From Parafrankia elaeagni (GTDB lineage Bacteria; Actinomycetota; Actinomycetes; Frankiales; Frankiaceae): a stretch of DNA of 64,000 nucleotides. Where the stretch lies: assembly GCF_000374165.1 (NCBI RefSeq), contig NZ_KB893728.1, forward strand, positions 1 through 64,000. The letters run 5' to 3'. Under the pieces are notes generated by a model. The model saw only the letters and a list, made by a program, of their open reading frames with translations. It did not search any database and was not told where the DNA came from. Shown here one piece after another: positions 1 to 7,969 of the stretch. The stretch's first letter is position 1. Each line of letters opens with the position of its first letter. Both the position numbers and the translations under genes were made by a program.

Positions 1-243
1 CGGTTCGCGACCGACCTGACGGTCCCGTTCTCGAACAATCTCGCGGAACGCGACGTCCGCCCCGTCAAGATCCAGCAGCGGGTCTCCGGTGGCTGCTGGC
101 GCACGCTCCAAGGCCTCGCTGACTTCGCTGTTGTGCAGTCCTACCTGTCGACCGCCAGCAAATGGGGCGTCGACACCCTCGATGCCCTCACCCGCCTGTT
201 CACCACCGGCGCGTGGCTCCCACCCACCACACACCCGGCCTGA
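1..243 (+). CDS. IS66-family transposase, C-terminal part (5' end outside window)
   Basis: An open frame from base 1 to the stop at 241-243 reads as the end of an IS66 DDE transposase. The stretch NNLAERDVRPVKIQQRVSG (about bases 37-93) matches the conserved catalytic Glu segment of that family (N-x-x-E-R-x-x-R-x-x-K followed by the K/R-V-S-G block). The tail after it (SYLSTASKWGVDTLDALTRLF) also fits the usual helical C-terminus. Only 80 codons lie in the window, so whether the element is intact cannot be judged. The adjoining nuclease gene lacks its 5' end, which suggests insertion into that gene. Confidence 0.85.
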   Translation, partial: RFATDLTVPFSNNLAERDVRPVKIQQRVSGGCWRTLQGLADFAVVQSYLSTASKWGVDTLDALTRLFTTGAWLPPTTHPA

Positions 244-280
244 ACAGCGCATTCAATCTCGACCTCAGCTGAACAGCTAC
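1..280 (+). mobile_element. right end of an IS66-type insertion sequence
   Basis: The element includes the transposase 3' end and about 37 bp beyond its stop. The segment CTGAACAGCTAC at 269-280 resembles the terminal inverted repeats I recall for actinobacterial IS66 elements and would mark the right boundary. The reading frame of the interrupted nuclease begins immediately after it. The left end is outside the window, so the repeat pair and the target duplication cannot be checked here. Confidence 0.55.
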
Positions 281-1441
281 GATGGAAGAGGCGGCGGCAC
301 CCTGCGGTTCGCCACCTTCAACGCCTCGCTCAACCGGGCCACGGCGGGCCAGCTGCGGACGGACCTGTCGACGCCGGATAATGCCCAGGCGCGGACGGTC
401 GCCGAGATCATCCAGCGGGCCCACCCGGACGTCCTGCTCATCAACGAGTTCGACCACGACCCGGTGGCCGCGCGGCTGTTCGCCGACAACTACCTGGCCA
501 AGGGCCAAGGCGGCGCCCAGGCGCTGCGTTATCCGTACCGGTACGTCGCCCCGAGTAACACCGGCGTCGCCTCCGGCTTCGACCTGAACAACGACGGCCA
601 GGTCGTCACGACCCCGGGAGCAGCCGGCTACGGAGACGACTCCCTCGGCTTCGGCGCTTTCCCCGGGCAGTACGGAATGGTCGTCTACTCGCGGTTCCCC
701 ATTGACACCGGAGCCGTCCGGACCTTCCAGAACTTCCGCTGGAAGGACATGCCGGGCGCGTTGCTGCCCGACGACCTGGCCACGACAGCACCCGCCGACT
801 GGTACTCGCCGCGCGAGCTGGCGGCCTTCCGGCTTTCCTCGAAGAGCCACTGGGACGTCCCGATCCGGATCGGCCGCGAGACGGTGCACCTGCTGGCGAG
901 CCATCCCACCCCGCCCACGTTCGACGGGCCGGAAGACCGAAACGGGCTGCGTAACCACGACGAGATCCGGTTCTGGGCCGACTACATCCGCCCTGGTGCG
1001 AGCTCCTACATTCACGATGACCGGGGCCGCCGCGGTGGGCTGAAGCCGGGCGAGCGGTTCGTGATCGCCGGTGACATGAACGCCGACCCGCTCGACGGGG
1101 ACAGTGTTGCCTCCGCTGCGACCCAGCTGCTCAACAGCCGCTGGGTGAATGGCTCGGCCACCCCGACGAGCGCCGGTGCCGTCGAGGCCGCCGCACTGCA
1201 GGGCGGTGCCAATGCCACCCACCGCGGCGACCCTGCCCAGGACACGGCCGACTTCGCGGACACGGCCCCGGGCAACCTGCGCGCCGACTACGTCCTGCCG
1301 TCGCGCACCCTCGCCGTCGCGGGCGCCGGGGTGTTCTGGCCGCTGTCCTCGGACCCGCTGTCCCGGCTCACCGGCACCTACCCGTTCCCGAGCTCCGACC
1401 ACCGGCTGGTCTGGCTGGACGTCCGAACTTCCCGCCGCTGA
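281..1441 (+). CDS. endonuclease/exonuclease/phosphatase family protein, 5'-truncated
   Basis: This belongs to the Mg2+-dependent endonuclease/exonuclease/phosphatase superfamily. Visible motifs in order are FATFNASLN near 309-335, DVLLINEFD with the metal-binding Glu near 429-455, GDMNADP near 1071-1091, and the C-terminal SSDHRLVWLD with the catalytic Asp-His pair near 1391-1420. Related secreted actinobacterial proteins carry a signal peptide before the FATFN strand, and none is present here. The open frame can be extended upstream to a GTG at 89, but that extension lies inside the transposase gene in another frame and looks artefactual. The gene has most likely lost its 5' end to the IS66 element and is probably not expressed as a native protein. 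Confidence 0.75.
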   Translation, partial: DGRGGGTLRFATFNASLNRATAGQLRTDLSTPDNAQARTVAEIIQRAHPDVLLINEFDHDPVAARLFADNYLAKGQGGAQALRYPYRYVAPSNTGVASGFDLNNDGQVVTTPGAAGYGDDSLGFGAFPGQYGMVVYSRFPIDTGAVRTFQNFRWKDMPGALLPDDLATTAPADWYSPRELAAFRLSSKSHWDVPIRIGRETVHLLASHPTPPTFDGPEDRNGLRNHDEIRFWADYIRPGASSYIHDDRGRRGGLKPGERFVIAGDMNADPLDGDSVASAATQLLNSRWVNGSATPTSAGAVEAAALQGGANATHRGDPAQDTADFADTAPGNLRADYVLPSRTLAVAGAGVFWPLSSDPLSRLTGTYPFPSSDHRLVWLDVRTSRR

Positions 1442-1640
1442 GAGCGCAGGTCCACGGACGGGCACGTCGCGCCACGGCGCGGGGTGGGGCACTGCCGCGG
1501 ACACACGCCGGGCCCATCGGCAGGGCGGCAGGGTGTGTCGGGGCCCGCCGGGCGGGAACAGTCACCGCGTGGCTGCATCCGTCACGACGCGCCCCGAACC
1601 ACGGACGACCGGGGGAGAACGAACCCGATCACCGCGGGTC

Positions 1641-2564
1641 ATGGTGTTCGCCCCGTCACCACTGCTGACGGTGACGATCGAGGCGCGACCGGACGGGGAG
1701 AGTGACATCCACCTGCACGCGGGCGGTCAGGGGGTGTGGATCGCGCACCTGATGATGGTGCTGGACGTCGAGGCCCGGCTGTGCGCGCCGTTCGGCGGGG
1801 AGACCGGCGAGGTGCTCATGACCCTGTTGGGACGCAGCGGTGTCGCCTTCCGGCCGGTTGCGGTGGGCAGCGACAACGGGGGCTACATCCACGACCGCCG
1901 CGGGGGGCGGCGCGAGGCCGTGGCGACGACTCCGGCACCGCCGCTTACCCGCCACGAACTCGACGGGCTGTACAACACGGCGTTGGTCGAAGGGCTTGAC
2001 GCCGGTGTGGCGGTTCTCGGTGGCCCTGACGGTGAGGGTGTGCTGCCCGTCGACACCTACCGCCGGCTGGCGGCGGACCTCACGGAGGCGGGTACCCGGG
2101 TGGTGGCGGACCTGTCGGGGGAGTGCCTCACGGCGGCGCTGGAGGGCGGGGTCGCGGTGCTCAAGGTCAGCCATGACGATCTTGTCCGGGACGGGCACGC
2201 CGGTTCCGACGACCCGGACGAGCTGCGGGCGGTCATGGGGGAGCTGGCCCGTTCCGGTGCCGAGACGGTGATCGTGTCCCGCGCGGAGCAACCGGCGCTG
2301 GCACTGGTCGGCGACCGCGCGGCCGAGATCCGCACGCCCCGGTTCACCATGCTCGACCACCGTGGTGCGGGTGACTCGATGACGGCCGGTGTCGCGGCCG
2401 CCCTGGCACGCGGGGCGGACATCGACCAGGCGCTGCGCCTCGGGGCGGCGGCCGGTGCGTTGAACACGACCCGGCACGGGCTCGCCACCGGCGAACGGGA
2501 CCTGATCGAACGCCTGGCGGCCCGGGTGGAGATCTGCCCGGCGAGCGAGGGCGCCACGCGCTGA
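1641..2564 (+). CDS. PfkB-family carbohydrate kinase (1-phosphofructokinase-like)
   Basis: A 307-residue protein of the ribokinase/PfkB family. Like bacterial 1-phosphofructokinases and tagatose-6-phosphate kinases, it opens with a TVTIEARPD strand and has a GGETGEVL segment near residue 50. The C-terminal signature DHRGAGDSMTAGVAAAL near residue 235 carries the anion hole and catalytic base (GAGDS). The substrate is not predictable from sequence alone; a phosphosugar or nucleoside-like sugar is plausible. The ATG at 1641 precedes the conserved domain closely; the same frame runs further upstream, but that part reads as low-complexity shadow. Its stop overlaps the start of the SurE-like gene (TGATG), so the two are probably cotranscribed and translationally coupled. 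Confidence 0.85.
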   Translation: MVFAPSPLLTVTIEARPDGESDIHLHAGGQGVWIAHLMMVLDVEARLCAPFGGETGEVLMTLLGRSGVAFRPVAVGSDNGGYIHDRRGGRREAVATTPAPPLTRHELDGLYNTALVEGLDAGVAVLGGPDGEGVLPVDTYRRLAADLTEAGTRVVADLSGECLTAALEGGVAVLKVSHDDLVRDGHAGSDDPDELRAVMGELARSGAETVIVSRAEQPALALVGDRAAEIRTPRFTMLDHRGAGDSMTAGVAAALARGADIDQALRLGAAAGALNTTRHGLATGERDLIERLAARVEICPASEGATR

Positions 2565-3328
2565 TGCACGCGCTGATCACCAACGATGACGGTGTCGACA
2601 GCGGCGGACTGCGCACCCTCGTCCGGACCGCCGTCGCGTGCGGTCTCGACGTGACCGTGGCGGCGCCGGACGGCGAGCGGAGCGGGAGCAGCGCCTCCCT
2701 GTCCGCGCTGGAGTCGCAGGGGCGCCTGCTGGTGGAGGAACGCGCGCTCGACGGCGTCCCGGATCTGCCAGCGCTGTCCGTCCGCGCGTCGCCCGCGCTG
2801 ATCGTCTTCGTGGGTGTCCGCGGCGCGTTCGGCCCGGTACCCGACGTCGTGCTCACGGGTGTCAACCACGGACCGAACACCGGGCAGGCCGTGCTGCACT
2901 CCGGCACGGTCGGGGCGGCTCTCACGGCGGTCACCCACGGCCTGCCCGCACTGGCTGTCTCGTGCGCCGCGGCGCAGCCCGTTCACTGGGAGTCGTCGGC
3001 GCTGGTCGCGGGCCGTGCCGTCGACTGGCTGCTGGCGTACCGCGGCGCGCCGTTCGTGCTCAACGTGAACGTGCCCGACCTGCCGTCCGAGCGGCTGCGC
3101 GGACTGCGGCCGGCGGTTCTGGCGCACTTCGGCGCGGTGCAGGCCCGGATCGGTGAACGGGGACGCGGCTACCTCACCACCACCTTCAGCGAGACCTCGG
3201 AGGAGGCCGGTCCGGGCACCGACGTCACCCTGCTCCGACAGGGCTGGGCGACGGTCACAGCCCTCGAACGGCCCACCGAGTCCGAAGCCGTCGACCTCAC
3301 CCAGCTCGCCTGGGACCCCGGCGCCTGA
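2564..3328 (+). CDS. surE: SurE-like 5'/3'-nucleotidase
   Basis: A 254-residue SurE-family phosphatase. The metal-binding motif NDDGVDSGG is at residues 7-15 (the Asp8-Asp9 pair), Ser40 follows in the PDGERSGSS loop, and the Asn-rich loop TGVNHGPNTGQAVLHSGTVGAA is near residue 100. SurE proteins dephosphorylate nucleoside monophosphates and short polyphosphates. The family usually stands alone or near pcm, so the one-base overlap with an upstream PfkB kinase is unusual and hints at a paired kinase/phosphatase acting on one phosphorylated sugar or nucleotide pool. The start is fixed by the overlap with the upstream stop codon. Confidence 0.88.
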   Translation: MHALITNDDGVDSGGLRTLVRTAVACGLDVTVAAPDGERSGSSASLSALESQGRLLVEERALDGVPDLPALSVRASPALIVFVGVRGAFGPVPDVVLTGVNHGPNTGQAVLHSGTVGAALTAVTHGLPALAVSCAAAQPVHWESSALVAGRAVDWLLAYRGAPFVLNVNVPDLPSERLRGLRPAVLAHFGAVQARIGERGRGYLTTTFSETSEEAGPGTDVTLLRQGWATVTALERPTESEAVDLTQLAWDPGA

Positions 3329-3394
3329 ACCTCGACCGAGCCGGCTTGTCCCGAGATAATGACGGACTGTAGTGCTTTTGTTGGTGCAGGCGCT

Positions 3395-3772
3395 TCAGTC
3401 GGGCGCACCCGCCCGCGCATCCTCGCTGCCTTCGGTCGGATGGGCCGGGTGGAGCCTGCCGGATCGGGCCTCCGGGCCCTGTGGGCTCCTCCACCCCTGG
3501 ACAACGAACACGACCATCATGGCGGCGAGGCAGAGCAGGCCGAGGACGGAAAGCGAGATGGAGAGCGTCCGGTGGTCGCGCAGCAGGGCCGCGGTCGGGT
3601 TCAGAGCCAGGCCAGCGAACAGCAGCGTCAGGGCCAGCGACTGCGAACGAGTTGCTCGCCCCGCGAACGGCCGGTGCCGGAACGGCCGCTTACGGACGAC
3701 CTCGGCCAGGTAGTAACCGGCGGCCAGGGCCCAGGCCACGGCGAAGACAACCGGGACAATCAGATCGGACAT
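3395..3772 (-). CDS. small membrane protein of unknown function
   Basis: A 125-residue protein beginning MSDLIVPVVF, with three hydrophobic segments at roughly residues 3-22, 45-65 and 80-100, and a charged, Pro-rich tail. The first loop after TM1 is rich in Arg, which suggests an inside location. I do not recognise a family. It is the last gene of a leftward group with the DUF3592 protein and the M48-like protein, and all three are membrane-associated. The frame extends upstream to 3838, but the ATG at 3772 places the first membrane segment at the N-terminus and is preferred. Confidence 0.6.
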   Translation of the reverse strand: MSDLIVPVVFAVAWALAAGYYLAEVVRKRPFRHRPFAGRATRSQSLALTLLFAGLALNPTAALLRDHRTLSISLSVLGLLCLAAMMVVFVVQGWRSPQGPEARSGRLHPAHPTEGSEDARAGAPD

Positions 3773-3872
3773 CGCTGCGGCTCCCGGGCAGACGGAACGA
3801 GGGTGCAGGTGGCTCCCCGCGGAACACCGCACGGGCACTCCTGGACAGGCCCGGGGGGCCAGGGATGTCCGC

Positions 3873-4898
3873 TCACGGTTCTCCCCCGCTCAGCATCCAG
3901 CCGGTCAGCAGGATGGTGGACATGAGCACGGCGCCGGGGATGACGGTGACCGCGCCGTCCAGCCCGTAGCCGAGCGCTCCGCCCAGCAGGGTGCCGACGA
4001 GCACGAGACGCGGAGTACGGCGCCACCACCGGCGGGGGTGGGGCGGGGGATCCTCGCGAACGATGACGATGCTGCCGCCGGGCCCGACATCGACTCTGAC
4101 GCCGGGGCGGGAGGTCAGGCGGAAGCGTCTGGGTGGCTCCCGCCGGACCTTGCCGATGGGTGTGAGGCGAACACCGCCGGGCAGTTCGACGGCGAGCGGG
4201 CCCACCGGCCCTGACTCCGACGCCCTGCCTCGTACGATCGCCTCGGCCCTGTCCGGTATCTGCTCGACGGCGGGGTGCCACATCACCCGCTGCCAGCCGT
4301 AGGGCACCGGGTTTCCGATGTCGTTCAGAATGAGCCAGGTACTTGGATGGGTGATGCCCGCTCCGGCGGTGTCCTTTCCGACCCGGGGATGGGCGACCAT
4401 GGCGCGGCCGGGGTGTTCGGCGGCGTGCCGGAAGCGCAGGCCGCGTATTGCCCACCACAGCGGCACCCCGACCGCGACTGCGGCGGCATAGCCGAGGAAG
4501 AGGAGCGGGATGTCGTTGTCACGGTCCGTTCCCGAGTCCGCGGGGAAGCCCCGCGGGGAGGGGTCGTTCGGGTCGTAGGCGACGGTGAACCGCTCACCGA
4601 CGCGATATCGATGATCGACCTCGAACCGCTGCACGTGCTCGCGACCTGAGGCGTCGACCCAGCGGGCCCGGAGGTCGAAGTGCTCGTAGTACCGGTCCTC
4701 GACCACCGTGCCGTCGGCGACGGCGGTCGCCCGGGCGCGGGCGGTGTCGTATCGGTGCGTCCGCCACGCGGTGTCACTGACGATCACCGTGAACCCGACC
4801 AGGGCGACCGAGATACCGAGGAGCGCCACCCGCAGGACCGGACGCCGGCCGATCAGGCCCGCCCGTCCCGCACGGGGGGCGTGGTCGAGCCCCGTCAC
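3873..4898 (-). CDS. DUF3592 membrane protein
   Basis: A 341-residue membrane protein. An N-terminal membrane helix (VLRVALLGISVALVGFTVIV) is followed by a DUF3592-type extracytoplasmic domain with the typical GTVVEDRYYEH, RARWVDASGREHVQRFEV and YRVGERFTVAYDPNDPS strands. A second helix follows, then a cytoplasmic region and two C-terminal helices. Its GTG start at 4898 overlaps the stop of the upstream M48-like gene (GTGA), which indicates translational coupling. The function of DUF3592 is unknown. An in-frame extension to 5228 is a shadow of the upstream gene. Confidence 0.75.
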   Translation of the reverse strand: MTGLDHAPRAGRAGLIGRRPVLRVALLGISVALVGFTVIVSDTAWRTHRYDTARARATAVADGTVVEDRYYEHFDLRARWVDASGREHVQRFEVDHRYRVGERFTVAYDPNDPSPRGFPADSGTDRDNDIPLLFLGYAAAVAVGVPLWWAIRGLRFRHAAEHPGRAMVAHPRVGKDTAGAGITHPSTWLILNDIGNPVPYGWQRVMWHPAVEQIPDRAEAIVRGRASESGPVGPLAVELPGGVRLTPIGKVRREPPRRFRLTSRPGVRVDVGPGGSIVIVREDPPPHPRRWWRRTPRLVLVGTLLGGALGYGLDGAVTVIPGAVLMSTILLTGWMLSGGEP

Positions 4899-6502
4899 GC
4901 CCCTGCCGCCCTGACGGCTTCGGTGTCGTCGCCTGCCGCGATCAGCGCGCGCACCGGAGCCGCGTCGCCGGAATCCACGGCGTGCTCGATCAGCTCCCGT
5001 ACGTCGATGGTCCGGCCGTCGGGGGAGACGACCACGGTGGTCACCCATCGGCTCGCCCGCTCCCAGCCGGAGTCGACCAGCATCCTGCTGATCAGGCGGC
5101 CCAGGTAGCCAGCGAGGATCGCACGGGCGATCGCGTCGCGCCCCGGCGGTGGCTCGGCGCGGATCGACGGGTTGATGCGGCGGGCGAGGCCGCGCCAGTC
5201 CATGTCGGTTCCCGCCCGGCTTCGCCACAGGCCACCTGCAGGGGGTGCGCTCGCGGGAGGTGGACCGGACTCCAGGGCGTCGACCGCGGCGGCCAGCGCG
5301 CCCGATGCCGTGTCACGGCCCGTCACGTGCCGCAGGGTGGCAGGTGTCCCGTCGAGGGGCCCGAACAGGTCGGCCGGGTGGTTCGGCACGCGGGTAGGGA
5401 CAAGCGCGACCTGGTCGGAGCCGGCGAGCAGATTCCGCGGCGCCCACCGGTTCAGGTCGTCGGCCTGGTGAATGCCCACCGGCCTGTCGGCGGGTTCACC
5501 GGGCCCGCTCACAGGCCGGCAGCGGGCTGCCTCGGCGCGTTCGGTACGGGGCGGCGCGGCGTTGCCGATCTCAGCTCTGGGGGGAGTGGGGGCCGATGAC
5601 TCCGTCAGGGCAGCCAGCCGCGGCTGCAGCGGAAGCCGGGTCTGCGCGGCCCAGGGGTCCCTGATCTCGTCCGTCAGGATGCCCGCGAAGACCCATCGGA
5701 CGACGTGTGGATCATCGAGACTCTCGTCGAGGATGTCGTACAGGTTCTTGGGAAAAGTCCGCTGCTGGGCAAGGACCTTGGTCCCGTGCCCGCCGAGGTG
5801 GTCGAACGCTGCCGCGACCAGCGTTGCGCGGGTCAGGGCGGAGCTGACTTCGGTGGTACCGAGGACCTCGGCGGCCCGTGCGTCCGCCGCGAGCTCCACC
5901 CGCCAGCGGTATCGCTGCGTAGCGTTCAGCAGCGCAGCGGCGACGGCGCGGCGCGGGGGAAAGCGGCTGGCAAGCGCCTGCGCGACCATGCCGCGGGTGG
6001 ACGCCAGCGCTCCTTCGCGCCGGCCGGTCAGCTGATGACGGGCGATCTCCCGGGCGATGATGGCCGTGAGCTGCGCCGCGGTGAGCCCACGCAGGAGGGG
6101 CCAGCCGAGGAGCAGGCTCGGTGACCGACTGCCCAACCCCGGGTGCACCAGAGCCACCGGAGTCGGTAGAACCCGGAAGGCGAGCGGAGCGTCGAAAGCC
6201 ATCCGTTCGGCGGCCCGGCGTATCAGGACGGCCAGGTCGGGTTCATCGTCCGGTCGCAGCGCCCGGCCCGGTGGGCGTGCGCTGCGGAGAACCGGGATGA
6301 GTAGCGCAAGAAGCAGGCCGATGAACGGTGCGGCACCGAACAACCAGTCGTGAGACGCGACGGCCAGGCCGACGATGACAAGACCAAAAACGATACCGTC
6401 GATCATGAAGAAGGTCCACAGGGCGATCGCCCACAGAACGGTTGTCGGGACCGTTCCACGACTGATCCGGAGCTGCTCGACAGGCGGCGGAAGGGTGCTC
6501 AC
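4895..6502 (-). CDS. M48-like membrane protein lacking the HExxH zinc motif
   Basis: The N-terminal half looks like an M48 (HtpX/BlaR-type) peptidase: two membrane helices near residues 20-75, then a cytoplasmic domain with LLLGWPLLRGLTAAQLTAIIAREIARHQ. In active M48 proteases this last position reads AHE-x-x-H, but here it reads AREIAR, so both His ligands are Arg. The downstream RVELAADARAAEVLG segment corresponds to the E-x-x-A-D third ligand region and is retained. It is probably an inactive pseudoprotease or a scaffold. The C-terminal half is Pro/Arg-rich and carries no recognised domain. The start at GTG 6502 is chosen because it sits close to the first helix; GTG 6589 is possible. Coupled to the DUF3592 gene. 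Confidence 0.65.
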   Translation of the reverse strand: MSTLPPPVEQLRISRGTVPTTVLWAIALWTFFMIDGIVFGLVIVGLAVASHDWLFGAAPFIGLLLALLIPVLRSARPPGRALRPDDEPDLAVLIRRAAERMAFDAPLAFRVLPTPVALVHPGLGSRSPSLLLGWPLLRGLTAAQLTAIIAREIARHQLTGRREGALASTRGMVAQALASRFPPRRAVAAALLNATQRYRWRVELAADARAAEVLGTTEVSSALTRATLVAAAFDHLGGHGTKVLAQQRTFPKNLYDILDESLDDPHVVRWVFAGILTDEIRDPWAAQTRLPLQPRLAALTESSAPTPPRAEIGNAAPPRTERAEAARCRPVSGPGEPADRPVGIHQADDLNRWAPRNLLAGSDQVALVPTRVPNHPADLFGPLDGTPATLRHVTGRDTASGALAAAVDALESGPPPASAPPAGGLWRSRAGTDMDWRGLARRINPSIRAEPPPGRDAIARAILAGYLGRLISRMLVDSGWERASRWVTTVVVSPDGRTIDVRELIEHAVDSGDAAPVRALIAAGDDTEAVRAAGA

Positions 6503-6905
6503 GGGTGTCCCGGGAAGGGCACGGCGTCCTCTTTCGGAGCAGCGCGCAATGATCCGTGGCAGCACGACAGCGAATGTCCGCCAGCCCACGGAACAAGCAT
6601 CGACAAATGGCTACGCCCGGCCTGCGGACCGGACACGGCAGCGAACACGAGGATGACCAGAGGCCTCCAGGGAAGGTCGGCGCAATGCAGCGATGGACAG
6701 CACGAACTGCTTCGCCGACCAGACTTCCCGGCACACCAACGAGAACTTTATCGGGCTACTTCTGGGCCCGCAAGTGCTTCCGGAGCGGGCAATGTGTCGG
6801 AATGACGCTCACCGGGCAGCGGGTCCCGCGGTGGCGGCCATGGCCACCTCGTGCTGGCAGCGGCATGCTCCGGGGGAGCGCCGCAGGCCCATCCGGCCGA
6901 CTCTC

Positions 6906-7067
6906 GCCGCCGTCGTCACCGAATCAGCTGGCGGCGTGGACGACCCCGTGTTCGGCTCTGACGATGCACTCCTGGCGGTCACTGAGTTCGACGGGCACGC
7001 CGTGACGCTGTGGGATGTGTCAGATCCCAGCCGTCCGCGGCTGGCCGCGACATCGGCGTTGACGGTG
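6906..7067 (+). pseudogene. WD40-repeat protein fragment
   Basis: In one frame the sequence reads VDDPVFGSDDALLAVTEFDG followed by HAVTLWDVSDPSRPRLAATS. This is a recognisable WD40 blade (V-F-S-P-D-G-x-x-L-A-V-x-x-x-D-G, then V-x-L-W-D-V-S-D-P-S-R-P) as found in large actinobacterial WD40 proteins. Nothing up- or downstream in the same frame continues the propeller, and no plausible start fits the family. It is the remnant of a deleted gene. The rest of 6503-7120 shows no other coding signal that I can support. Confidence 0.6.
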
Positions 7068-7120
7068 CGATGCGCGCGTCCCCGGGCGGGGCCGGGTATG
7101 ACCGATGCCTCGTGTAGGGC

Positions 7121-7969
7121 ATGCCGGATGATGGCGCCATGACGCTCGAGACGATGCGCCTTGCCGCGAGTGGCGGGACGGACGCCGGTGGCCACGCAGC
7201 GGGGGAGACCGCGGGAGAGGGGAAGCCGGGCGCGGGCGTCCCGGTGACTGTCGCCGCTCCGCGGCCCGCGACGTCCACGTCCGGGCTGGGGTCCGCGGCT
7301 CGCGGTGCGGTCATCGTCCTCGCGGACGCGCGAGGGATCACCGGGTACGTGCTCTCGGTGTGCGAGCAGTTGCGTGACGAGGGATGGTTGGCGTTGACGC
7401 CGCACCTTTACCACCGCGACGGCACTGCCGAGGTGCCCGTGGCCGAGGGCGCCGCGAAGATGCGGACCCTGACCGCCGACGGCATCGCCGCCGACCTGGA
7501 CGCGTGCCTGGAGCACCTGGCCGCGGCCGGGTTCCCACCGGGCCGGACCGCGGTGATCGGCTTCTGTATGGGTGGTACAGCGGCGTTCCTCACCGCCGCG
7601 CGCCGCCGCCTGGGCGCCGCGGTGTCCTTCTACGGCGGCGCCGTCACCGAGCCCTACTGGTCCGGAGCGCCGCCGCTGCTGGACGTCGCCGGCCGTCTGC
7701 GCACCCCGTGGCTCGGGCTGTACGGCGAGAACGACACCTGGGTCACGCTGGAGGAGATCGGGCGGCTGCGTGCCGCGGTCGCCGGGGCCTCGGTGCCGAC
7801 CGAGCTGATCAGCTATCCGGGCGCGCAGCATGCCTTCCACACGCCCGAGCGGCCCTCGACCCACCACCCGCAGGCCGCCCGCGACGCCTGGGACCGGATG
7901 CTGCGGTGGCTGGCCACCCACGTCGGCCCGGGCTCCACGTCAGGCGTCGGCGACGGGCCGCCTGGTTGA
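7121..7969 (+). CDS. dienelactone hydrolase family protein
   Basis: A 282-residue alpha/beta hydrolase of the dienelactone hydrolase family. The nucleophile elbow GFCMGG has a Cys (residue 149) rather than a Ser, as is typical of this family. Asp205 lies in GENDTWV and His237 in GAQHAF, completing the triad. The segment corresponding to the Glu of the family's QEIFG motif reads ADARGI, which is unusual. The N-terminal 60 residues are low-complexity Gly/Ala and not part of the fold. Family members open dienelactones in chloroaromatic catabolism or hydrolyse other lactones and esters. It lies beside a catabolic cluster on the opposite strand. A start at ATG 7139 is equally possible. Confidence 0.8.
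   Translation: MPDDGAMTLETMRLAASGGTDAGGHAAGETAGEGKPGAGVPVTVAAPRPATSTSGLGSAARGAVIVLADARGITGYVLSVCEQLRDEGWLALTPHLYHRDGTAEVPVAEGAAKMRTLTADGIAADLDACLEHLAAAGFPPGRTAVIGFCMGGTAAFLTAARRRLGAAVSFYGGAVTEPYWSGAPPLLDVAGRLRTPWLGLYGENDTWVTLEEIGRLRAAVAGASVPTELISYPGAQHAFHTPERPSTHHPQAARDAWDRMLRWLATHVGPGSTSGVGDGPPG

Noticed and set aside
89-280. Upstream extension of the nuclease frame to a GTG at 89
   Set aside because: It overlaps the transposase coding frame, is Pro/Ala/Ser-rich without signal peptide, and reads as out-of-frame translation of the IS66 gene.
3359-3925. Plus-strand ORF opposite the small membrane protein
   Set aside because: The minus strand gives three clear membrane helices, while the plus frame is hydrophilic low complexity.
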